Shown here one piece after another: positions 7,385 through 12,675 of a stretch of DNA of 12,675 bases. Position 1 is the first letter of the stretch. Every line of letters starts with the position of its first letter. This DNA is from Clostridiales bacterium. GTDB lineage: Bacteria > Bacillota > Clostridia > Lachnospirales > WQUN01. Where the stretch lies: positions 1-12,675 of the forward strand of contig JAISWA010000116.1 of the NCBI GenBank assembly GCA_031271275.1, read 5' to 3'. Position numbers and translations under genes: made by a program. A model generated the notes under the pieces. It did no database searches. It saw only the letters and a program-made list of their open reading frames with translations, and had not been told where the DNA came from.

Positions 7385-8767
7385 ATGGCGATTATTTCGG
7401 AACGGGAATTCGCCGTTAAAGACGAACCTATGGCGCTCGTATATTTGCAATGCGGGCGCCATGCTTTGCTCCGCAACGAATTTGAAATCGCTATGGAAAA
7501 TTTCGAGCGGTGTTATAACGCCCGTATCACCCGTAAGCTATCCGTGCTTTTATTAAATCAAATGGCCAACTGCATGGGGCAGTTGGAATATTACGACCGG
7601 CAGCAGGGCTATTTGGAAGACCTGTGCGAATTGGATTTAAGTTTCGAAAATGTCCGGCAGCTCATGAACATTTACCTCGCCACAAACAATGAGGTTAAAA
7701 GAAGCGCCTTTGCCGAAAAAATCAGGCGGCTGACCGCTAAAGACAAGAGCGAAGAACGGTCGGCTATTTTTTTGCTTTCGCAGGCGAAGGACCATAATGA
7801 AGTGCTCCAACGCAGCTTGGAATGGTTGAAAGAAAACCCGCAGGATGTGGACGTGGCACGGGCGGTTATCAACGTCTACATGGAAATGGAACGGATAGAG
7901 GACGCTTTCGTTTTTATACGGCAGTTGGACGCGGAATTTTTCAAGGACAAGCTGTTGCTCGAATTGTCCGCCCTGCACCGGAAGATGTTTGACGCGGAGG
8001 GCGGGCATGATTTTTTAATGCGGCATATGGAACTTTATAAGGAAAATGTGATGGGGGTAAACCGGTTGGCTTTTACCCTTATCACCAATACCTGTTATGA
8101 CGGCCTGCTTACGGGGGACGATTACGTGCACTGGATGTGGCGGGCGTGGGAAAGCACCAAGCCGCAGGTGGCGCTTAACGTTAATTTTGACAACGATACA
8201 AATTATTTCCGCAAAATCCGGGTAGGGATTATCTCGTATGATTTCAGGATGCACTCCGTGGGCAAATTTATCATGTCGCTGTTCGACACCGTCCCCACGG
8301 ATACCCAGATAGAAACCTATTGTTATTACACCCACCCGGAGCATACGGACGATTATACTGAAGTAATTAAGTCCCAAGCCGACGTTTTTAAGCATGTGGG
8401 GAAGTATTCCGACAAGCAGCTGCGGAAAGAATTGCTGAGCGACCGGTTAGATATACTGGTGGACCTTAACGGCCAGACCGCCGGTTCCCGGTTAGGGTTG
8501 GTAGCGGAACGTTTCGCGCCGGTTCAAGCGACGTGGATGGGCTTTCCGTTTTCTTCCTTCCATTATAATGTGGACTACAACATCGGCGATTATTTCTTCG
8601 ACCCGGTCGACGGGGAGACGGAGCGTTACTGCACGGAAAAAATACTGCGGATGGACCCCAGCTATATGTGTTTCGCTTTGGGTATGGATTATTACATCAA
8701 TCCGGAGCCGCCTCAGGTCAAAAACCAGTATGTTACCTTTGGGATGATGAACAATCCGCAAAAATAG
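7385..8767 (+). CDS. OGT/SPINDLY-like (GT41) glycosyltransferase, N-terminal part, ends at an in-frame TAG
   Basis: N-terminal 460 residues of a GT41-type transferase, the family that moves GlcNAc or related sugars from UDP-sugar to Ser/Thr of proteins. Residues 1 to about 260 are helical, TPR-like, a substrate-binding arm in relatives. Residues from about 277 form the first catalytic lobe: RKIRVGIISYDFRMHSVGKF with His290 in the place of the conserved catalytic His, DILVDLNGQTAGSRLG (358-371), FAPVQATWMGFP, then ERYCTEKILRM. In DLNGQT, Gln364 replaces the histidine usual in this motif (GHT). The fragment stops at TFGMMNNPQK: Lys460 aligns with the UDP-contacting lysine of the family (K842 of human OGT). 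It starts two bases after the flagellin stop without a clear ribosome binding site, suggesting translational coupling; ATG 7430 is a possible alternative. Alone this fragment lacks the UDP-binding lobe and should be inactive. Confidence 0.85.
   Translation: MAIISEREFAVKDEPMALVYLQCGRHALLRNEFEIAMENFERCYNARITRKLSVLLLNQMANCMGQLEYYDRQQGYLEDLCELDLSFENVRQLMNIYLATNNEVKRSAFAEKIRRLTAKDKSEERSAIFLLSQAKDHNEVLQRSLEWLKENPQDVDVARAVINVYMEMERIEDAFVFIRQLDAEFFKDKLLLELSALHRKMFDAEGGHDFLMRHMELYKENVMGVNRLAFTLITNTCYDGLLTGDDYVHWMWRAWESTKPQVALNVNFDNDTNYFRKIRVGIISYDFRMHSVGKFIMSLFDTVPTDTQIETYCYYTHPEHTDDYTEVIKSQADVFKHVGKYSDKQLRKELLSDRLDILVDLNGQTAGSRLGLVAERFAPVQATWMGFPFSSFHYNVDYNIGDYFFDPVDGETERYCTEKILRMDPSYMCFALGMDYYINPEPPQVKNQYVTFGMMNNPQK
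8765..8767 (+). other. In-frame amber codon interrupting the GT41 gene
   Basis: The frames on both sides are the same (7385 and 8786 are in register) and no other stop occurs until TAA at 9635-9637. One TAG therefore splits what would be a 750-codon gene. Codons 462 onward (SKEAIGLWQKCLEAVPGSR) continue the family alignment without a gap, with TAG at the position after the conserved Lys where relatives have residues such as Ile, Leu, Val or Thr. A single change from a codon such as TTG, AAG or CAG would create it. It may be a recent nonsense mutation, a sequence error, a read-through site, or a split gene with re-initiation. Confidence 0.9.
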
Positions 8768-8785
8768 TCCAAAGAGGCCATTGGC

Positions 8786-9637
8786 TTGTGGCAGAAATGT
8801 TTAGAAGCCGTGCCGGGTTCCCGGCTGTTGATTCAACTCAGCAGTTATCAAGGGGAATTTGTGGAAAAGAAATTCCGCGAGCGGTTGGAAAAATCCGGCT
8901 TGGATACCAGTCGCGTGGATATCGGTCGCAATTACGGTCAAGACGGTTATTACGGCACCTATAACCTGGTAGACGTAATGTTGGACAGTATGCCGTTTGG
9001 CGGTGGCACTACCACGTCGGAAGCCATTTGGATGGGCGTGCCGGTCATCGGCTGCAAATACCCTATGCGCCACGCCCGCATGGCGTATACTTTTATGTCC
9101 CATGTGGGTTTGGGTCATCTATGCGCCGACTCCGTAGAAACCTATCCGGAAAAGGTGCGGGAAGTGTCGCGGAACGTAGACTTGCTGCGGGATTTGCGCC
9201 GCAACCTGCGTAAAAAACTTCGGGGAATGCCGTTGTATGACACCGGTGTGTTCCGCCGGGCGTTTGAAAACGCCATGCGGGATGCGTATGCGGACTGGTG
9301 CATAGAACATAAAAAGCCGATAGATATTGACGCTTATCGCAAGAACGACAGCCGCTTGCTTCTGGACTGTATACGCGCCGCAGATATTGTCGTCCGTGAA
9401 ATAGCCCGGGAGCGCGGGCGGAAAGAAGAACGGCTTTCTGCGTTTATTACGGAATATTTTGAAATTCACCAAGTTCTGATGGAACGGTTGTTGGTGATAT
9501 TTCAAAATGAAGCCGGTATGTTGGTTATCGCGGAAAAAGCGGCGCAATTATTGGAATTGACAGAAAGCGCCCCGGACGCGGCAACCGCCGTTTCCATGAT
9601 AAGCGCTATAAAATCCATAATAACTAAATTTGCGTAA
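8786..9637 (+). CDS. OGT/SPINDLY-like (GT41) glycosyltransferase, C-terminal part
   Basis: C-terminal lobe of the same GT41 enzyme, in the same frame as the part before the TAG; homology in fact resumes at 8768. It carries the nucleotide-sugar site: DVMLDSMPFGGGTTTSEAIWMGVPV, with GGGTTTSEA at residues 539-547 of the full-length numbering. These threonines contact UDP in the family. YPMRHARMAYTFMSHVGLGHL and the family-typical LRRNLRKKLRGMPLYDTGVF follow. Residues beyond about 640 form a helical tail not seen in most relatives. The only candidate start near the break is TTG at 8786, with AAAGAGG at 8771-8777 eight bases before it, so independent translation is possible but this could be chance. 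The gene ends 45 bases before the methyltransferase. Confidence 0.75.
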   Translation: MWQKCLEAVPGSRLLIQLSSYQGEFVEKKFRERLEKSGLDTSRVDIGRNYGQDGYYGTYNLVDVMLDSMPFGGGTTTSEAIWMGVPVIGCKYPMRHARMAYTFMSHVGLGHLCADSVETYPEKVREVSRNVDLLRDLRRNLRKKLRGMPLYDTGVFRRAFENAMRDAYADWCIEHKKPIDIDAYRKNDSRLLLDCIRAADIVVREIARERGRKEERLSAFITEYFEIHQVLMERLLVIFQNEAGMLVIAEKAAQLLELTESAPDAATAVSMISAIKSIITKFA

Positions 9638-9682
9638 ACACAATGCGCCGTTAAAAAACGATATAGACAGGAGAAGAAAAAA

Positions 9683-10672
9683 ATGGCGGACAATATGTTA
9701 AAACTAAGTATTTCCAATACGGAAGACGCCGACATGCGCGAAGTAACGGCAAGCTTGCGGTTGGAAACAAACCGTGAATTGATTGAAAAAGCTGACCTGG
9801 GCAAAACCAGGCAAAAATGCCGCTTGTGCGGCGCGGAGGGCAATTTCCAAACATGGAGAGGTATCGAAAATTACTTGGGTATACGTGACGAGTTTGATTA
9901 TTTTATTTGCCCGGAATGTGAAACCATGCAAATTACCGAAATCCCCGAAAATATTAAAAAATATTACCCCAGTAACTATTACAGCTTTTATCCCCCCGCG
10001 ATAGAGCCGGTTCGTTTTGGCGCGGTGCGGGACAACCGCACCATATTGGATGTGGGTGCCGGTTCCGGGGCATGGCTGTGTTATCTGGCCACACTGGGCT
10101 GCGTAAATTTATTCGGCTGCGACCCGTACATTCATAACGACCTGACCTACAGCAACGGCGTTACCGTAAAAAAATGCACCATCCATGAAATGGAAGGTAC
10201 ATATGACGTTATCCATATGGGGGACACATTCGAGCATTTGGCCGACCCGCACGAGGTATTTAAAACGTTAGACCGCTTGTTAAAAAAAGAAGGCGAATAC
10301 GGCGAAGCGCCCAAGATTGAAATTTCTATGCCTGTCTTTCCCAACAGCGTTTTTGATATTTACGGACCCTATTGGTTTCAAATGGACCCGCCGCGCCATA
10401 TTATAATTCACTCCAAGAAAAGCATACAAATGTTGGCTGACCGTTATGGCTTCCGTATTGAAAACATATCGTATGACAATACCGGCTCGCCTTATATTAT
10501 CAGCCGTTTGTATCAATTTGAGGTTCCTTTTGGTCAATGGAACCAACGGTATCAATTTGACAGCCTTTTTGCCGGGTTAAGAAAGCAGGACGCCCACATA
10601 AGCGCGTTGGGGCAAATCGCCTCATTAACCGGTCAATCCGACCACGCCGTGTTCACATTGGTACGCAAATAA
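9683..10672 (+). CDS. Class I SAM-dependent methyltransferase with N-terminal CxxC/CxxC knuckle
   Basis: Methyltransferase of the UbiE/Methyltransf_23 type, 329 aa. Residues 46-79 hold Cys46-x2-Cys49 and Cys76-x2-Cys79 (KCRLCG and ICPECE), a likely small zinc knuckle. The SAM-binding motif I ILDVGAGSGAW is at 121-131, the acidic end of strand 2 at Asp147 (FGCDP), and DTFEHLADPHEVF at 181-193 is the motif IV/V region. The C-terminal part has WFQMDPPRHIIIHS, typical of family members that modify sugars or polyketide-like substrates. AGGAGAAG at 9669-9676 fixes ATG 9683. It follows the flagellin and glycosyltransferase genes in the same direction, so methylation of the flagellin glycan (or of an attached amino acid) is the likely role. 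That is inference from context. A 60-base spacer separates it from the convergent glycosyltransferase; no strong hairpin was found in it. Confidence 0.85.
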   Translation: MADNMLKLSISNTEDADMREVTASLRLETNRELIEKADLGKTRQKCRLCGAEGNFQTWRGIENYLGIRDEFDYFICPECETMQITEIPENIKKYYPSNYYSFYPPAIEPVRFGAVRDNRTILDVGAGSGAWLCYLATLGCVNLFGCDPYIHNDLTYSNGVTVKKCTIHEMEGTYDVIHMGDTFEHLADPHEVFKTLDRLLKKEGEYGEAPKIEISMPVFPNSVFDIYGPYWFQMDPPRHIIIHSKKSIQMLADRYGFRIENISYDNTGSPYIISRLYQFEVPFGQWNQRYQFDSLFAGLRKQDAHISALGQIASLTGQSDHAVFTLVRK

Positions 10673-10732
10673 TATAGGGGTCTGAAAACGAAACGCGCTA
10701 CGCAATTTAAGCCGCCTTTACTCGGAGCCGCT

Positions 10733-11704
10733 TTATTGTTGCTGTTTCATAAGCACATTTAAAACATATTCGAAATGGCTTAAAATAATTTTCATAAAAT
10801 TATTTTGAGATTTTTTATAGTCTGTATAACGTAAAGATATGGTTGACGGGATAAAGCCCTCAGCAAGCGGTATATTTTGTGAATGCACAGACAAATCTCC
10901 CGGCGCGATATGTTTTTGGGTGAAATAATAAAGGTCCTTCATAGACAAGGTGCCGTTATTTTTTATAAATTCAAACATTTGCCCCCAATGAGTGGGGTTT
11001 TTATCTATGCCGGATGTCCTTCCCGGTACGCATAGTGTATTTATCCAACCGATAATGGCTTTGGTCATAGCTTGTTCGGCGCTTCTGATAGGATAATGGG
11101 CCATAAATACTCTATCCGCTATTGAAGCGGTTCCCGCCCGCATGCCGTTTGGGTGAAGAAAAAAATGATTGCCCTGGGATATTCGCCCGCCGTTCGCCTT
11201 ATATATTTCGGCGCCCACAAATACTTTTCCCACACCATATTCGGTGCTATAAAATTGGCGGAAGAACTGTGGCAGGAAAATATGATTTTGCCGGGGCGCA
11301 TCCGTTGGCACATAATTAATCCACATGACGCTGTATAGTGCGGAAGCCTGTAAAGTACCCAATATGTACCGCAGCGGAGGGGAATCAGAAATAAATTGGT
11401 TGGTATACAAGAACTCATCCGCATCCAACGGAAGGATTAGTTCCGCCCCGTATTCGTCTATGGCTATATGGGTCAGCTTGTTGATAATATCGTCTTGGTA
11501 ATAGCCGAATGTATTTTTGTTGTCCAATAATACAATGTTTAAGCCCTCATCCTTTAATTTTCGGATAATGACGGCGGTGTCGTCCACGCTTTCGTCGTCG
11601 CATATAATCATGCCGTCACAAAAGGTCAAGGTGTGCCGGCAAAAAGATTCGATGATATCGCTTTCGTTTTTTACCATAGAAACCGCGTATATGCTTTTTA
11701 TCAT
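10733..11704 (-). CDS. Family 2-like glycosyltransferase (Glyco_tranf_2_4 type)
   Basis: Glycosyltransferase with a GT-A fold, 323 aa from the chosen start. The N-terminus IKSIYAVSMVKNESDIIESF is the usual opening of this group (strand, then K-N-E, then a helix). IICDDESVDDT (33-43) is the nucleotide-binding acidic motif, and LPLDADEFL (91-99) contains the DxD-like metal site, here Asp94 and Asp96. The family adds sugars from nucleotide donors to glycans or proteins. An upstream ATG at 11752 would add 16 residues, but AAGGGG (11713-11718 on this strand) lies eight bases before ATG 11704 and family homology starts there, so I use 11704. It lies 57 bases downstream of fliS on the same strand, so it probably extends or adds the flagellin glycan. 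Donor and acceptor are unknown. Confidence 0.85.
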   Translation of the reverse strand: MIKSIYAVSMVKNESDIIESFCRHTLTFCDGMIICDDESVDDTAVIIRKLKDEGLNIVLLDNKNTFGYYQDDIINKLTHIAIDEYGAELILPLDADEFLYTNQFISDSPPLRYILGTLQASALYSVMWINYVPTDAPRQNHIFLPQFFRQFYSTEYGVGKVFVGAEIYKANGGRISQGNHFFLHPNGMRAGTASIADRVFMAHYPIRSAEQAMTKAIIGWINTLCVPGRTSGIDKNPTHWGQMFEFIKNNGTLSMKDLYYFTQKHIAPGDLSVHSQNIPLAEGFIPSTISLRYTDYKKSQNNFMKIILSHFEYVLNVLMKQQQ

Positions 11705-11732
11705 CTGATTTTCCCCTTGGTTATATATAGAC

Positions 11733-11772
11733 CGGCATACGTTTACGCGCATGCCGCGTTTTTATTTTTTTC
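11733..11772 (+). terminator. Possible + strand intrinsic terminator in the fliS-glycosyltransferase spacer
   Basis: CGGCAT (11733-11738) can pair with ATGCCG (11751-11756), and on the + strand the hairpin is followed by CG and a T-rich run of about 14 bases. On the + strand it would stop transcripts running through from the methyltransferase gene antisense to the glycosyltransferase. The stem is only 6 bp, and the T-run also encodes the lysine-rich end of FliS, so this may be coincidence. Confidence 0.3.
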
Positions 11773-12139
11773 TTGCCAACCGCATGGCTTCTTTCCATGT
11801 GTCCCGCAATTCCCGCAGCAAACTTAGCACTTCGTTGATTATTTTTACGTCTTTACTAAAATTGGCGTCTACAAGCCTTCGGTGTATGTAGGCGTATAAA
11901 GCGTCAAAATCTTTGGCAATCTCGTTCTTGCGCTCTAAAGTCAATTGAAACTCCCTGACGATATCCTGCGCGCGAATGATCAGTGCGTGCGCTTTTTGGG
12001 CGTCGCTTTTTTCGATAGCCGTAACCGCCTGGTTACAGAATTTTATGGCGCCGTCATACAACATTAACGTCAAATCTTCTTTTGACGCGAGCCTGACCGC
12101 TTCTTCCAAAACTTTGTTATGCGGGTTTTCCGTAGGCAT
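11762..12139 (-). CDS. fliS: Flagellin export chaperone FliS
   Basis: Cytoplasmic four-helix chaperone that binds the disordered C-terminal D0 of flagellin and keeps it unpolymerised until export through the flagellar type III system. It is 125 aa, normal length. Family motifs are present: SKEDLTLMLYDGAIKF (19-34), then RAQDIVREFQLTL (56-68), the LYAYIHRRLVDAN block (81-93), and LRELRDTWKEAMRLA at the end. Start ATG 12139 is preceded by AGGGGAA (12144-12150 on this strand). In most Bacillota fliS follows fliD, but fliD is not in the window. Here it heads a two-gene unit with the glycosyltransferase, so the chaperone and a modification enzyme would be made together. It diverges from the Fur-family gene. 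Confidence 0.95.
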   Translation of the reverse strand: MPTENPHNKVLEEAVRLASKEDLTLMLYDGAIKFCNQAVTAIEKSDAQKAHALIIRAQDIVREFQLTLERKNEIAKDFDALYAYIHRRLVDANFSKDVKIINEVLSLLRELRDTWKEAMRLARKK

Positions 12140-12207
12140 TTTATTCCCCTAACGTACAGAAAATTTTCATCGCGTCCTGCATACCGCAAGGCGCGTGAAG
12201 CAACTTA

Positions 12208-12236
12208 ATCATAACATATTGAACTCTGTTGTTGAA
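12208..12236 (-). promoter_or_regulatory. Candidate fliS promoter, overlapping the divergent promoter
   Basis: Reading the - strand, TATGAT (12208-12213) is preceded by TGT (an extended -10) and, 17 bases further upstream, by TTCAAC (12231-12236). The -10 is good, the -35 poor. It would give a leader of about 60 bases. No sigma-28-type site was recognised. It overlaps the promoter of the divergent Fur-family gene. Confidence 0.4.
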
Positions 12237-12247
12237 TATATTAAAAT
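12219..12247 (+). promoter_or_regulatory. Promoter of the Fur-family regulator gene
   Basis: TTGAAC (12219-12224) and TAAAAT (12242-12247) are separated by 17 bases, a good sigma-A match. Transcription would start near 12254, inside the palindrome described next. Confidence 0.6.
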
Positions 12248-12261
12248 GAAACCGGGTTTCA
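12247..12261. promoter_or_regulatory. Perfect 7-1-7 palindrome, probable Fur-family operator
   Basis: TGAAACC-G-GGTTTCA is a perfect 15-base palindrome with the 7-1-7 layout of Fur, PerR and Zur boxes, and its outer bases resemble the TGAAAA..TTTTCA Zur boxes known from some Gram-positive bacteria. It begins at the last base of the -10 box and covers the likely start of transcription, where a bound repressor blocks the promoter. Autoregulation by the gene that follows is inferred. Confidence 0.65.
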
Positions 12262-12283
12262 AATTGGCATGAGGGGTTAACAC

Positions 12284-12675
12284 ATGAGCAAGCAGCGCCC
12301 TTCCAATTACAACACGAAACAGCGCGAAGTCATACTGCGCTACATCGCGTCGATAGCGGGCGAACACGTTACCGCCGCGCAAATCGTCGGGCATTTCGCG
12401 AAGGAAAATACCCCCGTCGGTCGCACGACAGTCTACCGCCATTTGGAAAAACTGACGGAAAGCGGCGAACTGCGCCGCTATACCACGGACGGGGTGTCCG
12501 GCGCGTGCTACCAATACGCGGGGGGCAGGGAATGCGGGGGTTCCCCCCATCTGCATCTTAAATGCGAAGGCTGCGGGGAGCTGCTGCATCTCAAATGCAG
12601 TTCCCTTAACGATTTGGAGCGGCATGTGTTGGATAAGCACGCGTTTCAAATCAATCCCCTCAAGACGGTTTTGTA
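12284..12675 (+). CDS. Fur-family metal-responsive regulator, 3' end missing
   Basis: Start of a Fur/Zur/PerR-type repressor; 130 codons are visible and the frame leaves the window open. The N-terminal winged helix has NYNTKQREVILRYI, HVTAAQIVGHF and the recognition helix GRTTVYRHLEKL (46-57), then GELRRYTTDG and GACYQY. The dimerisation domain has His89 and His91, with LKCEGCGELLHLKC giving the structural CxxC (Cys94, Cys97), then His102 and Cys105, and His114 and His119. Cys84 before the histidines and the HLHLKC pattern lean towards a zinc sensor (Zur-like), but that is not certain, and the second CxxC expected near the C-terminus is outside the window. ATG 12284 has GAGGGG at 12271-12276. 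The palindrome upstream suggests it represses itself. It is divergent from fliS. Confidence 0.9.
   Translation, partial: MSKQRPSNYNTKQREVILRYIASIAGEHVTAAQIVGHFAKENTPVGRTTVYRHLEKLTESGELRRYTTDGVSGACYQYAGGRECGGSPHLHLKCEGCGELLHLKCSSLNDLERHVLDKHAFQINPLKTVL

Noticed and set aside
7380..8767. Genome-wide reassignment of TAG to an amino acid
   Set aside because: The flagellin also ends in TAG (7380-7382), exactly at the canonical VLQLLQQ C-terminus; reading through would add about 60 foreign residues to D0. General reassignment is therefore unlikely, though site-specific read-through at 8765 is not excluded.
8668..8964. Frameshift explanation for the broken GT41 gene
   Set aside because: Both halves are in the same frame; only a TAG separates them. 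The overlapping frame at 8668-8964 shows no homology.
10673..10732. Intrinsic terminator between the convergent methyltransferase and glycosyltransferase genes
   Set aside because: Only stems of 3-4 bp can be drawn and no T-run follows on either strand.
11705..11752. Upstream ATG (11752) as start of the family 2-like glycosyltransferase
   Set aside because: It lacks a ribosome binding site and adds 16 residues before the family N-terminus; ATG 11704 has AAGGGG eight bases upstream.
12209..12649. - strand open frame of 146 codons at the right edge
   Set aside because: It lies opposite the clearly recognisable Fur-family gene and covers its promoter; no motif or ribosome binding site supports it.

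Overview
The window looks like chromosomal DNA of a motile member of the Clostridia (Bacillota). Evidence: a SCIFF-type radical SAM maturase (a clostridial marker family), a K+-dependent membrane pyrophosphatase, strong AGGAGG-type ribosome binding sites, FliS, and a flagellin with Bacillota-like terminal domains. No rRNA, tRNA, CRISPR, insertion sequence or prophage gene was seen. Genus cannot be fixed from the sequence.

Left part (1-4994, all + strand), housekeeping: the 3' part of an isoprenylcysteine-methyltransferase-like membrane protein (start outside the window); scfB, the SCIFF peptide maturase; hppA, an ion-pumping pyrophosphatase with its own likely promoter inside the end of scfB; a perfect 11-bp hairpin; and yebC. 

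Middle (4995-10672, + strand), the accessory part: a promoter with a perfect TTGACA box drives a 757-residue flagellin. Its conserved ends would make an ordinary flagellin of about 280 residues. Between them sits an insert of about 470 residues whose core is Ser/Thr-rich and holds 20 cysteines, while the conserved ends have none. Two bases after the flagellin stop begins an OGT/SPINDLY-like (GT41) glycosyltransferase with an N-terminal helical-repeat region. Its frame is cut by a single in-frame TAG directly after the conserved UDP-contacting lysine, and then stays open for another 290 codons to its natural end. A SAM-dependent methyltransferase with an N-terminal CxxC/CxxC knuckle follows.

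Right part (10733-12675): convergent to these, on the - strand, are fliS (flagellin export chaperone) and a family-2-like glycosyltransferase downstream of it. Divergent from fliS is the start of a Fur-family metalloregulator gene that runs off the window. It has a good promoter whose -10 box abuts a perfect 7-1-7 palindrome, probably its own operator.

Taken together, 5.0-12.2 kb reads as a flagellin modification locus: structural protein, chaperone, two glycosyltransferases and a methyltransferase. The unusual points are the cysteine-rich flagellin insert, its position within the flagellin fold, and the amber-interrupted glycosyltransferase.
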